In this document: positions 1-9,781 of the stretch, one piece after another
How the letters are laid out: every line of letters starts with the position of its first letter
How positions within the stretch are numbered: position 1 is the first letter of the stretch
Assembly (NCBI GenBank): GCA_021817245.1
Contig: JAKAVQ010000004.1
Location: 51,403-115,402 of the forward strand
Source: Thermoplasmata archaeon
GTDB lineage: Archaea > Thermoplasmatota > Thermoplasmata > Lutacidiplasmatales > UBA184
DNA: 64,000 nt
Reading direction: 5' to 3'
Program-made: the position numbers and the translations under genes
Notes under the pieces: model-generated
Databases searched by the model: none
What the model saw: only the letters and a program-made list of their open reading frames with translations
What the model was told of the DNA's origin: nothing

Positions 1-1384
1 CGGTGGCGGAGACCGCGGTCGCTACCGGCTGCGGCGTGGAGTTGGTCCAGAGATACTGCTCGATCGGGGTGGACGGAGCGAACGTGAGGCCCGACAGGGA
101 GGCGGTCACCGGGGTCGTGGTGTTGACGTTCACGAAGAGGTTGGCGAGGCCGGAAGCGCTCGCCGTGGTGACGGCGAAAAAGGTCGACGGTCCCGAGACG
201 TTGGTCGGGACGGTCTCGCTCCCGAGCCGGGAGCCGAGGTCCGAGAAGAGGTAGTACTGGCCTTGCCAGGAAAGAGGTCGGGTCGACCAGGAGCCCTGGT
301 AGGAGCTGTCGTAGGCAAACCAGTCGAGGTTCGTGACCTGGAGGGTCAGTCCCTGGACGAGCTCGGCCGCGAGATAGAGCGTGCCCGCGAACGTGGGGAG
401 GAGGTTCAAGTACGGGCTCACCTCAGCGGCGTTGATCTCGGTCACGAAGACCGAGAGCTGGGAGCAGTTCGGGCAGCCGGCCGCGAGGTACGCGCGGTCG
501 GCCGCGATCTGGGCCGGCAGCGAGTAGTATCCGCCGAGGTTCGAGAACAGCTCGGCATCGGACGGGTTCGAGGGTCCCCCCTCGATGTACGAGTGCACGG
601 AGACGCCCGCGAGGCGCTGCCCGTCGACCTTTGCGAGCTCCTCGACCCAGGCCTTGTCGTAGTTCTTCCCGCCCATCCCCGCGCCCAGCGCGAGGAACTG
701 GCCCGAGGGGTCGACAGACCGGACCGCCGAGATGTAGTTGCCCACGAGCGTCGCGAACGGCGCCGGCGTCGTGTTCCCTCCACCGGTTGTCGCCCATTGG
801 GACCAGGGGACGCTGTAGTGGGTCCACCCGCTCGGGTCGTTGCCGATCTCCCAGTACGCCGGCTGGAAGCCCAGCGCGTGGACAACGTAGTTCGCGTAGT
901 CGGCCGCGGTCGCGGGACTGTTGATCTCGGCGGGGAGCTCGAGGATCGCTCGGCACCCGATGAGCTCGCACGCGCTGACGAACTCGGCGACCGACGTCGT
1001 CGCGGTCTTCTGGACGCCGCTCGGAGCGGTGAGGACGGACGTCGTATAGTTGTACTCCTCCGCGAGGTTGCCCGCCGGGAACCGGATGTAGTTCACGGGC
1101 GTCGAGGCGACCGCCGTCGCGTCCGAGTTGTTGAACCGCTGGGCGGCCGCCGCGTTGATCCCCCAGAAAGGCCCGGGGACGGCCTGCGCGCTCGAGAGTG
1201 GGGCGGTGGCCACTTGGGCGTTCGAGGACGTTCCGGACGCGGTAAGCGCGGGGGAGGGACCGTCCGGGCCCGCCGGGAACGCCGCCACGGTCGCCAAAGA
1301 GGAAAGGAGAAGGATCGCGAGGGCCACGAGGACCGCGGGCCGCGGGGCGCGGCGACGCGGGCGTCCGCTCCGGGGAACTTCCAA
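1..1384 (-). CDS. Secreted glycoside-hydrolase-like protein (clan GH-A / GH79-GH51-like fold), copy 1; C-terminus runs off the left edge
   Basis: Manual reverse-strand translation from a TTG at 1384: LEVPRSGRPRRRAPRPAVLVALAILLLSSLATVAAF (signal peptide)...FWGINAAAAQRFNN...YIRFPAGNLAEEYNYTT...YWEIGNDPSGW...VFVTEINAAEVS. Parallel to the ORFs at 12132 and 21715. Not in the ORF track (no stop inside the window). Confidence 0.88.
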   Translation of the reverse strand, partial: MEVPRSGRPRRRAPRPAVLVALAILLLSSLATVAAFPAGPDGPSPALTASGTSSNAQVATAPLSSAQAVPGPFWGINAAAAQRFNNSDATAVASTPVNYIRFPAGNLAEEYNYTTSVLTAPSGVQKTATTSVAEFVSACELIGCRAILELPAEINSPATAADYANYVVHALGFQPAYWEIGNDPSGWTHYSVPWSQWATTGGGNTTPAPFATLVGNYISAVRSVDPSGQFLALGAGMGGKNYDKAWVEELAKVDGQRLAGVSVHSYIEGGPSNPSDAELFSNLGGYYSLPAQIAADRAYLAAGCPNCSQLSVFVTEINAAEVSPYLNLLPTFAGTLYLAAELVQGLTLQVTNLDWFAYDSSYQGSWSTRPLSWQGQYYLFSDLGSRLGSETVPTNVSGPSTFFAVTTASASGLANLFVNVNTTTPVTASLSGLTFAPSTPIEQYLWTNSTPQPVATAVSAT

Positions 1385-1633
1385 GATCCAACCTCTCGGT
1401 CGCGCCGCCCCGGCACGGCGCGACCGTGTTCGAATGAGGATGAATACGCATTACCCGCATATATACGCATTGCAACTCGGGCCTTGGACCGCCGTGTTTG
1501 CCCGTGGTCGAGCCCGCGCCTCAGGCCGGGCTCGCCCTCCCGCGGCGGCCGCGTACCGGGTACCCGGACCGGTGGGGAGGCGGCCCCTTATAGACCTTGG
1601 TCCGCTGCTTCGAGAGAGGAGCTTCTCGGGACC

Positions 1634-2755
1634 GTGCGCGTGCTGTTCGCGATCGCCCACGTCGACAAGGGCGGGGGCCAGGCGATCCAGTCCCGGCAGC
1701 TCGTCGAGCGCCTCTCCCGACGCGTCGACGGAGAGTTCCTCGCCCTTTCGAGCACCGGGAACTCCGCGGATACGCTCGGCGCCGACGTGCACATCGTGGG
1801 CCGACTGCGCTTCCCCGGAGGAATCCTCGACCTGAAGCACGCGATCGCCGCGCGTCGGAAGGAGGTGGACCTCGTCCAGGCACTCGATTCCTACTACGCG
1901 CTGCCCGGGGCGCGCCTCGCTCGGGCGCACCCCTTGGTGCTGCGCTCCGGTGCCCATCCCATCGAGGACCTCGGGAGCCGCTACGGGGCGCTCGGGCGGA
2001 TGGCGATGCGTTCGGTGAACCCCTGGCTCCTCTCGGGCACGACCGTGGTCATCAATGCCGAGCATCTGCGGGCGCCCTACGGCCCGCGCAACGTCGTCTG
2101 CATCCCGAACGGTGTGGACACGGCGCGGTTTCGGGCCGCGCCGGACCGGGAGGCCGCGCGCGCAACCCTCGGCCTCCCGAGCGATCGCCCGGTGATCGCG
2201 TTCACCGGGAAGATCATCCCCCGGAAGAACGTCGAGGATCTGTACTGGCTGGCGCGCGAGATCCCCTCGGCCCACCTGCTTCTTGCGGGCAACGATCGCG
2301 AGCCGTACTATGGCGACCGCTACCATCGGACGGTGCGGGAGGCATTCCCGGACGTCCTTCCTCGGGTGCACCTCACCGGAGAAGTGGCGGCCGAACGCAT
2401 TCCGACCGTCCTGGCCGCGGCCGACCTGTTCGTCTTCCCTTCGCGGCTCGAGGGCATGCCGAACTCGGTCCTCGAAGCGATGGCCGCAGCGCTACCGGTC
2501 GTCGCGTCGGATTCCCCGGCCCACCGCGAGCTCCTGACCGACGGGATCGGTCGACTCTACCGCACCCGCGAAGAGCTCGCCGAGACCGTCCGACAGCTTC
2601 TCGCCGAGCCCGAAACGGCGCGCGCGGTCGGCGCCCGGGCCCGCCGGGTCGTGGAGCAGACCCACAGTCTCGACGCCGCCGCGGACCGGTACCTCTCGTT
2701 GTACTCCGCCCTGCTCGGTGAGTCCGACCGCGTGCCGGGCGTGGCGAGCCCGTAG
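1634..2755 (+). CDS. Glycosyltransferase family 4 (GT-B)
   Basis: VRVLFAIAHVDKGGGQAIQSRQLVERL...IPNGVDTARF...GKIIPRKNVEDL...FPSRLEGMPNSVLEAMAAALPVVAS. Start re-picked as GTG 1634, downstream of a TATA-like cttatag. Confidence 0.9.
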   Translation: MRVLFAIAHVDKGGGQAIQSRQLVERLSRRVDGEFLALSSTGNSADTLGADVHIVGRLRFPGGILDLKHAIAARRKEVDLVQALDSYYALPGARLARAHPLVLRSGAHPIEDLGSRYGALGRMAMRSVNPWLLSGTTVVINAEHLRAPYGPRNVVCIPNGVDTARFRAAPDREAARATLGLPSDRPVIAFTGKIIPRKNVEDLYWLAREIPSAHLLLAGNDREPYYGDRYHRTVREAFPDVLPRVHLTGEVAAERIPTVLAAADLFVFPSRLEGMPNSVLEAMAAALPVVASDSPAHRELLTDGIGRLYRTREELAETVRQLLAEPETARAVGARARRVVEQTHSLDAAADRYLSLYSALLGESDRVPGVASP

Positions 2756-2862
2756 CCTCGTCGGCCGTCGAGCACACCATCGCTCCGGCGGGACGAGGTC
2801 ACGCCGCCCGGCGCCGCCGGCCCTCGGCAACGTTAAGCCCCCCGCCCTCGTACTACGTCACC

Positions 2863-3822
2863 TTGTACGACTCCATCGTTACGGGGGCGGCCGGGTTCAT
2901 CGGTAGCACCCTCGCGGAACGCCTCCTCGCCGACGGCGAGCGGGTCCTCGGGATCGACTCGTTCGACCCCTACTATCCCGCGCAGCTGAAACGCCGGAAC
3001 CTGGCGCGGGCTTTAGAGAACTCCCGGTACGCCTTCCGGGAAGCCGATCTCGTCGCCTTTCGTCTCGACCGTTGCCTGGACCGCAATACGCGGATCTACC
3101 ACTTTGCCGGGCAGCCGGGGGTCCGCGGCAGCTGGGGCCCGCAGTTCGGCCAATATGTGACCAACAACATCCTCGCGACGCAGGCGCTCCTGGAACGGGT
3201 GGTACGTGCGGGGCACCCGACCCGGCTCGTCTACGCGAGCTCCTCCTCCGTCTACGGTCAACAGCCCCGGGGTGCGATGGGCGAAGAGGTCCTGCCGAAC
3301 CCGATCTCGCCGTACGGCATGACGAAGCTCGCGGCCGAGCACCTCATGCGATCGTACGCGGGCGCCCACGAACTGCCGCTGGTCGCGCTGCGCTTCTTCA
3401 CGGTCTACGGGCCCCGTCAGCGCCCGGACATGGCGTTCCATCGCTTCTTCCGGTGGGCCTCCACCGGCGCGCCGATCGAGATCCTGGGCACCGGTCGGCA
3501 GCTTCGGGACTTCACCTACGTCGACGACATCGTCGAGGGGATGCACCGGGCCGCCGTCACCGACCGCGCCGTGGGGATTTACAACCTCGGACGGGGTGCG
3601 CCGGTACCCCTCATGACCGCCGTCGGCCACATCCGCCGGATCACCGGAACGAAGAGCCCGATCCAGCGATTCGACCGTCCGAAGGGAGACCCCGACGTCA
3701 CGTGGGCCGACACGCGCCGGGCCACGAAGGACTTTGGATACGCGCCGCGCGTCGACATCGAGGAAGGGCTGCGTCGGCAATGGAGCTGGCAGCAGGAGCT
3801 CCTTCGGCCCCGCTCGCGCTGA
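2863..3822 (+). CDS. NAD-dependent sugar-nucleotide epimerase/dehydratase (extended SDR)
   Basis: TGAAGFIGSTLAERLL Rossmann motif, SSSSVYG, SPYGMTKLAAE (YxxxK); probable TTG start. Confidence 0.92.
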   Translation: MYDSIVTGAAGFIGSTLAERLLADGERVLGIDSFDPYYPAQLKRRNLARALENSRYAFREADLVAFRLDRCLDRNTRIYHFAGQPGVRGSWGPQFGQYVTNNILATQALLERVVRAGHPTRLVYASSSSVYGQQPRGAMGEEVLPNPISPYGMTKLAAEHLMRSYAGAHELPLVALRFFTVYGPRQRPDMAFHRFFRWASTGAPIEILGTGRQLRDFTYVDDIVEGMHRAAVTDRAVGIYNLGRGAPVPLMTAVGHIRRITGTKSPIQRFDRPKGDPDVTWADTRRATKDFGYAPRVDIEEGLRRQWSWQQELLRPRSR

Positions 3823-3910
3823 AGCGCCGACCGGCGCGAAAGGACCTCGCGGTCGGCCCGTAGTCCCGCGACGAACCGCGGCGAACGGCGGGGGGCCGCA
3901 GCGGGCGCTC

Positions 3911-4462
3911 TCAGGCGCCGGTGGCGCCGTGGCGCACCGGCCAGCCGAGACGCTCCAGCTCCGCGAGGATGTACTGCGCGGACTCCGGCGGCGAGCGGCC
4001 GATCGTCTCGACCCGGATATCGGGTCGCTCCGGCGGCTCGTACGGGTCATCGATACCGGTCATATCGTGGATCAGCCCGTCGCGCGCCTTCTTGTAGAGA
4101 CCCTTGACGTCCCGGCGCTCGCACTCGGCGAGCGGCGTGCTGACGTAGACCTCGACGAACCGACCGATCTCGGAGCGCGCGCGGCTCCGGGACGAGGCGT
4201 ACGGCGAGATCAGCGCGACGATGGGGATGACCCCGTTGCGGGCGAGGACCTTCGCCACGTAGGTCACTCGGCTCGCGTGGGCTTCCCGCGCCGTCCGGTC
4301 GAACCCGAGGTCGGAACTTAGCCCCCGCCGGACCTCGTCCCCATCCAACACCTCGACGTTCCAGCCGCTCGCTCGCAGGAGCGGTCCCAGGTGGTGCGCG
4401 ATGGTCGTCTTTCCCGCGGACGGCAGCCCGGTGAGCCAGATACAGTAGCCGTGATGCGACAT
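3911..4462 (-). CDS. cysC: Adenylylsulfate (APS) kinase
   Basis: GLPSAGKTTIAHHL P-loop, DGDEVRRGLSSDLGFDRTAREAHASR, ISPYASSRSRAR, KGLYKKA. Confidence 0.93.
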   Translation of the reverse strand: MSHHGYCIWLTGLPSAGKTTIAHHLGPLLRASGWNVEVLDGDEVRRGLSSDLGFDRTAREAHASRVTYVAKVLARNGVIPIVALISPYASSRSRARSEIGRFVEVYVSTPLAECERRDVKGLYKKARDGLIHDMTGIDDPYEPPERPDIRVETIGRSPPESAQYILAELERLGWPVRHGATGA

Positions 4463-4578
4463 CGTCTCTGTGGAGGCAACGTTTGACCGGCCTTAGTTTA
4501 AGAACTTTACGCGGGGGCGGAGAGCGACGATATCGGGCGCGCAGAGCAGGCTCGGTCGCCCGAACGGGGACGCAGGAG

Positions 4579-7500
4579 CTATCCGGGAGGCGTTCCTTCC
4601 GCGGAGGAGGCGTCCGTGCTCTTCGCGGTCGCGTCGGCCGAGGCCGCTCGATCGGCCGGTGCGCTGCCGTCCCCTCCCTTCCCGGGCTTCTTCAGGGCCA
4701 GGAGCTGCACGCGCACCGTGCGCACTCGCTCGGCGAGGTCGGCGTAGTCGCTCCCGGACCAAGGAGCGCCGTCGGCGGGGCCCCCCGGCGGGAACGGGTA
4801 CGGGGGAGGGACCCCGGTCGACGGCCCGTACGCTCCGGGCGGTGGATGAGGAGATTCGTCGAGGAGCACGGGGGCCGTCGCGGGCGACGCCACCCCCGGC
4901 TCGGGCGGGCGCGGGCGGGAGGGGCCGGACCTCGTGCGGCGGGAGCGGCGGACGAAGAAGACGACCAGGAGGGTCACCGCGATGATCCCGATCAGAACGG
5001 CACTGTCGACCACCCAGCGCGGGTACGCCGGCGGGGGGGCGGTCACGGTGAAGTTGAGCGAGACCGACGGATTCCGACCGTCGCTGATGACGACCGCGTA
5101 GGTGCCGACCGCTTGGTCGGGCACGAGGAACTGGCAAGCGATCGACCCGTTCGGGTCGGTCGTGCCGCCCCCGACCACATACGCACCGGCCCAGGTGACG
5201 GTGAAGTTCGCCGAGTGATTGCTCGCGAAGAAGCCGGCGCCGCTGACGACGACGATCGTGCCGGGAAGTCCACTTGCCACGCTGAACGAGGCCGAGGGCA
5301 CGATTGTGAAGGTCGCGTTCTGGGAGATCGTGATCCCGCCGACGAGCTGACTCGCCTCGATCGACTGGAGTCCGCCGCCCTCGGGCGGTAGGGAGAAGTA
5401 GCAGTCGAAGGCGCCGGTCGAGTTCGTGGTCTGCGTCGCGGGCCGCGACGGGGGCTGGCAGCTCGTCAAAAGGACCACCCCGCCGATGCTCAGCACGTAT
5501 GCCTTGCCGGGAGCGAATCCGCTCCCCGTGAGGTTGACCACGCTCCCCACCGGCCCCTGGGCGCTCGCGCCCGGACCCTGGATCGCGAGCTGGGGGATCG
5601 TGAGTACGAAAAGGGAGACCGATGCCGGCGAGCTCCCGGTCGATGCCCGGAGGAGGTGGGGACCCGGGCCCGAGGTGAGCGGAACGTTGAACGAGCAGCT
5701 GAACTCCCCGGCGCTGTTCGTGATCGGGATCGAGGAGGCGCACGAGATGGCCGAGCCGACCCAGGTGACCGAGTACGGCGCGGAGGCGTTGAACCCGGTG
5801 CCGTTCAGGATGACCGAGGCACCGGCCGGCGCGCTGCTCAGCGAGAGCGTCAAGAACGGCACCACCGTCAGCGCCGTCGAAGCCGCGGTCGTACCGTCAT
5901 GGGCCGTGAGCGTGAAGGTTCCCCCCGGTTCCGCCGGGACCACGATGACGCACCCGAAGCTGCCGTTCGACGCGGCGGTCGGGGTTCCCGAAAGGCAGTT
6001 GATCGGCGTCGTGCCCCACAAAAGGGAGATCTGGGCCCCGGGGTCGAACGCGGTCCCGGCGACCGTCACGTTCGTGCCGACGTCGACGAACGGGGAGGAG
6101 AGGGCGATCTGAGCCATGACCGAGATCGGGGCGTAGGAGATCGTGGCGTTGTTTCGGGAGATGTCGACCAGGTAACTTCCCCACGGCGTCGGGGGGATCG
6201 GGAGGATGGTACTGCCGGGGATCCCACCGGTACTGGACGTGGTGAACTGGAGCCCCGTGCCTGCCGGACACGCGGAGGCGGCGGCGTTGAACGTGGCGGC
6301 CGGTAGGAGGCAGTAGGAGTACGTGGTCAACCCAAGGTACGCGGAGCCGTACAGCTCTACCGGGGAGCCGACGACGGCGGAGGCGGTCGAGAGGGTGAGC
6401 TGGGCCAGACTGACATTGAACGACCTCTCAAGGAGCAGGGTGGTGTTGGAGACCACCACGTAGTACTGCCCTTGCGCCAGCCCCGCCGGAACCAGCAGGG
6501 AGGTCGCCGAAGGGATGCTCCCGCTCGCGAGTGCGGTGAAGGAGGTGGAGCCGGACGGGCAGGAGATCGGGGTCGCTTCAAAGCAGTAGAGGTACGAGGA
6601 GCTCGGCACGAACCCGGTACCGGACAAATTCACCGGGTTCTCGGCGATCCCCGTGGTCGGCGTAAGCCCGAACGTGGGCCGGACAGTGAAGTTCACGCTC
6701 ACGCTCAGGGAGAGGCCCTGTTGTTCCACCGCGACGATCGCACGGAGACCTCCCGGGCCGGAAGGCACCCGAAGGGTCGAGCCACCGCAGACGAAGCTGC
6801 CCGAGGCGCCCACGGGATAGCCGCTGCACAGCGTGTAGGAAGCGTTCCACTCCACGTTGACGGTGGAGGTCGCCACGAAACCGGTACCGGAGATCTGGAG
6901 GGGCGTGCCGTTCGCCCCCGAGTAGGCCGAGAGGGTCAGGTTGGCACGGATGCTGAACGTCGTGGTCGCCGAGTTCACGCCATCGCTCGCGCTCACGACC
7001 TGCCCGCCGTACGGGCTCTGCGGGACGGCAAACGTGCAGACGAAACTGCCGGCGACGTTCGTCGATGGGCAAGTCGATATGCTCGAGGTACCGAGCCTCA
7101 GGGAGATCTTCGCGCTCGCGGCAAACCCGTCGCCCGAGATGCTCAGGGAGCTGTTCACGACCCCGGACGTCGCGGAGGGGACGATCGCCGGTTGGACCGT
7201 GAAATTGGCGACGGCGCTGTTGAACCCGCCGGCGACGGTGACCTGTTCCACACCCGCCGGGGTCGGCGGCACCGCGAAGGTACAGTTGAAAAGGCCCAGC
7301 GAAGTCGAGACCATGCTCCCCGCGGTGCACCCGGGGACACCGGCCGTCCCGAGGGTCATCGTCAGGGTGGTGTTGGGACTGAAACCGCTCCCGACCGCAT
7401 CCGCGAGCGACCCGACCGTCCCGGCCGATGGATTGAGCTGAATCACCGCCGGACCGACGTGGAACGTCTGGGTAGCCGTGTTCACCGCATCGGTGACGGA

Positions 7501-8454
7501 GACGATGTACGAGCCCGAGGTCACGGGGGGCACGCTGAAGGCGCATGCAAACGCGCCGCCGGAGGTCGCAGTCGTGTGCTTGCCGCACGAGAGCGTCGAC
7601 GCGTTGAATTGAAACGTGAGCGGCGCCCCCGGCGTGAAGCCGGTGCCGTTCGCCTGGACGGAGGTCCCGACCACGCCACCGCTCGGCGACAAGCCCAGGT
7701 AGGGAGGGAGTACCTTGAACGGAATCGAGCGGGAATTGACCGGGTCGGACGCCACTAGGCTGGAGGACCCCGCCGGAAGCGCCGGCACGCTGAAATCGCA
7801 GGCGAACGAACCGTTGGCCTGCACCGTCAGAGAGGTGCCGAAATTGCAGGTCTTGATCGAAGCGGTCCCGAGAGAGAGCGTCAGCTTCGAGCCGGAGACG
7901 AACCCCTCCCCGGTCGCATTCGCGGGGGCGGCGACCTGCGCCGCTGAAGGCGAAACGGAAAGTGTTGGGGGGAGGATGGCGAAGTTGGCCAGCGCAGAGG
8001 TCGCGTTCGACAGCTGCGTCGCGTTGATCGTGTAGTTCGCGGCTGAAAGCGCAGGAACCGTGAACCCACAGGTGAAGCTGCCGTTCAAGCTGGCGGTCGA
8101 TGAGCCCGTGCCGCACGTCAGCGGGGCTCCGTTAAAGGTAAGCGTCACGGGACCGGGAGCGAACCCGTTCCCCGAGACGTTCGCACCGGAATCGACATAC
8201 CCCGATGAGGGGGAGGCACCGAGACTCGCGCCGCCCAACGCCGAGTCAAGATGCGAGGAGCCTGGCTGGGTCCCCATCGGCGCGGGCAGCCCCCCGCCGG
8301 CAGGGGCGACCCCCGAAAGGGCCACGTACGAGCCCGGAAGCGCTACAAGCACCACCAAGAGACTTACGACGGCGAGCTCGCTCCGGGAAGTCCTCGATAG
8401 GGCTCCACCGCCCCATCGAGGGCGACGATGGTCTGCCCCGTGGCTCAGCGACAT
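4579..8454 (-). CDS. Large exported protein: signal segment, about 12 IPT/TIG-like beta-sandwich repeats, C-terminal TM anchor and basic tail
   Basis: Repeated signature (P..GxxGxxVxxxGxGFxPxxxxT) every ~95 aa; C-terminal VVDSAVLIGIIAVTLLVVFFVRRSRR. Start chosen at ATG 8454 (MSLSHGADHRRP...LAVVSLLVVLVALPGSYVAL). Confidence 0.88.
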   Translation of the reverse strand: MSLSHGADHRRPRWGGGALSRTSRSELAVVSLLVVLVALPGSYVALSGVAPAGGGLPAPMGTQPGSSHLDSALGGASLGASPSSGYVDSGANVSGNGFAPGPVTLTFNGAPLTCGTGSSTASLNGSFTCGFTVPALSAANYTINATQLSNATSALANFAILPPTLSVSPSAAQVAAPANATGEGFVSGSKLTLSLGTASIKTCNFGTSLTVQANGSFACDFSVPALPAGSSSLVASDPVNSRSIPFKVLPPYLGLSPSGGVVGTSVQANGTGFTPGAPLTFQFNASTLSCGKHTTATSGGAFACAFSVPPVTSGSYIVSVTDAVNTATQTFHVGPAVIQLNPSAGTVGSLADAVGSGFSPNTTLTMTLGTAGVPGCTAGSMVSTSLGLFNCTFAVPPTPAGVEQVTVAGGFNSAVANFTVQPAIVPSATSGVVNSSLSISGDGFAASAKISLRLGTSSISTCPSTNVAGSFVCTFAVPQSPYGGQVVSASDGVNSATTTFSIRANLTLSAYSGANGTPLQISGTGFVATSTVNVEWNASYTLCSGYPVGASGSFVCGGSTLRVPSGPGGLRAIVAVEQQGLSLSVSVNFTVRPTFGLTPTTGIAENPVNLSGTGFVPSSSYLYCFEATPISCPSGSTSFTALASGSIPSATSLLVPAGLAQGQYYVVVSNTTLLLERSFNVSLAQLTLSTASAVVGSPVELYGSAYLGLTTYSYCLLPAATFNAAASACPAGTGLQFTTSSTGGIPGSTILPIPPTPWGSYLVDISRNNATISYAPISVMAQIALSSPFVDVGTNVTVAGTAFDPGAQISLLWGTTPINCLSGTPTAASNGSFGCVIVVPAEPGGTFTLTAHDGTTAASTALTVVPFLTLSLSSAPAGASVILNGTGFNASAPYSVTWVGSAISCASSIPITNSAGEFSCSFNVPLTSGPGPHLLRASTGSSPASVSLFVLTIPQLAIQGPGASAQGPVGSVVNLTGSGFAPGKAYVLSIGGVVLLTSCQPPSRPATQTTNSTGAFDCYFSLPPEGGGLQSIEASQLVGGITISQNATFTIVPSASFSVASGLPGTIVVVSGAGFFASNHSANFTVTWAGAYVVGGGTTDPNGSIACQFLVPDQAVGTYAVVISDGRNPSVSLNFTVTAPPPAYPRWVVDSAVLIGIIAVTLLVVFFVRRSRRTRSGPSRPRPPEPGVASPATAPVLLDESPHPPPGAYGPSTGVPPPYPFPPGGPADGAPWSGSDYADLAERVRTVRVQLLALKKPGKGGDGSAPADRAASADATAKSTDASSAEGTPPG

Positions 8455-8659
8455 GGCCGAACGGATAGGGGGGATCGCTCCACCGGTGGCATAGGGCGGC
8501 CGCAAGGGGGCTGGACTCGCTATAATGGTTGCTCCCACGCCGGGACGCGGTCGCGTTCGCGCGTGGCAACTGCGCCGAGGCGACGGCCGGACGGAGCGCG
8601 GGCGGAGACCGTCCGTCCGCACCGCAATCTTTAGGGCCGGGTCCGCTTCGCGTCTCGGC

Positions 8660-9577
8660 ATGACCTTTCGGGAGGGTACGACGCTCCCGGAGTACCCGAC
8701 GTTCTTTCGACGCGCGCACCTCGCCATCCTCGCGCTGCTCGGGGTGGCGTACGTCGTCGTCGCCTGGTTCCTGCCGGTGGTGGAGCTCGCCGTCCCGCTA
8801 GGGCTCATCACGCTGCTGATCGCCCCCGGATACGCGCTCGGCGCGCTTGCCCTCGGGTTCCGGCCTCGCTGGCCCTGGGCCCTCACCTTCGTGATGGTCG
8901 TGGGGCTGAGCGTTGCCGTTTCCGTCCTCGAGGGGCTCGTTCTGCTCGCGCTCGGGAAGGGGCTCCTCCCGCAGGTCTTCTCGCTCGTTTCCCTCGCGCT
9001 CCTCGCGCTCGCGCTCATCGGTCGGCTGTCGACCACCCCTTCGGCCGAGGCGCCGCGGTTCGGCGCGTTCCTTCGCCGGGAGTTCGCCCTACCGGGGCAC
9101 TCCTCGGGCCAGCGGACGGCCGGCTACGCGCTGCTCGCCGCGATCGTCGCGGTGCTGATCGTGATCGTTTACCTCGCGAGCGTCTTTCCCCACCCCTACA
9201 CCTCCGTGAGCCTTGGCATCACCGGACCCGGCGGAACGAGCGCCACGCTGCCGACGACCGGCAAGGTCGGAGAGATCCTCGCGATCAACGCGACGATCGG
9301 GAACAACGCGACCGCCCAGACGCTCGACCTTGTGGTCCGGTCCTCGGTCGTCGGCGCTCCGCCCGCCAACTACTCCTCCGTGCCGTGGGCCCTCCCTCTA
9401 TCGCTCGGACCCAATCAGACCAGCACGGAGGCGATCCCGCTCTCCGCAGGTCAGCTCGATACGGTGAGCGTCTCCTTCGACTTCGCCGTACGGGGTAGCT
9501 ATGTCGTCGAATTCCTTCTCGCGAACTCGGGCGGCGCCGTCCTCGCGACGGTGTCGATCCCGGTCACGATCAGCTGA
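8660..9577 (+). CDS. Multi-TM protein, DUF1616-like
   Basis: MTFREGTTLPEYPTFFRRAHLAILALLGV...LGLITLLIAPGYALGALALGFRPRWPWALTFVMVVGLSVAV; C-terminal Ig-like domain. Confidence 0.75.
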   Translation: MTFREGTTLPEYPTFFRRAHLAILALLGVAYVVVAWFLPVVELAVPLGLITLLIAPGYALGALALGFRPRWPWALTFVMVVGLSVAVSVLEGLVLLALGKGLLPQVFSLVSLALLALALIGRLSTTPSAEAPRFGAFLRREFALPGHSSGQRTAGYALLAAIVAVLIVIVYLASVFPHPYTSVSLGITGPGGTSATLPTTGKVGEILAINATIGNNATAQTLDLVVRSSVVGAPPANYSSVPWALPLSLGPNQTSTEAIPLSAGQLDTVSVSFDFAVRGSYVVEFLLANSGGAVLATVSIPVTIS

Positions 9578-9591
9578 GGAAAGGTAGACGG

Positions 9592-9771
9592 ATGGTCGAC
9601 CTGCAGTTCGCGGCGATCGTGGTCGGGCTCGCGACCCTCGCGGTCCTTCTGCCGCTCGCCGTCTCCCCCCGGCCGTTCCGGCCCATCGTCGCCGAGATCC
9701 TCGGGTTCGTCGGGGCCGGGCTCTTCCTCACCGACATCGTCCTGATCTGGGAGCTCATCGCTCGCGTCTGA
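9592..9771 (+). CDS. Small 59-aa membrane protein
   Basis: Manual translation MVDLQFAAIVVGLATLAVLLPLAVSPRPFRPIVAEILGFVGAGLFLTDIVLIWELIARV*; 14 bp after the 8660-9577 gene; below the length cut-off of the ORF track. Confidence 0.75.
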   Translation: MVDLQFAAIVVGLATLAVLLPLAVSPRPFRPIVAEILGFVGAGLFLTDIVLIWELIARV

Positions 9772-9781
9772 GCGCGGGTCC

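Noticed and set aside
263-1633. N-terminal 457 codons of the 830-aa plus-strand ORF 263-2755
   Set aside because: Arg/Gly/Val-rich composition antisense to the real glycosidase-like copy 1; only the part from GTG 1634 matches a GT4.
8455-9036. N-terminal extension of the 1485-aa IPT-like ORF
   Set aside because: Antisense to the DUF1616-like gene start; shadow composition. Signal segment starts at ATG 8454.
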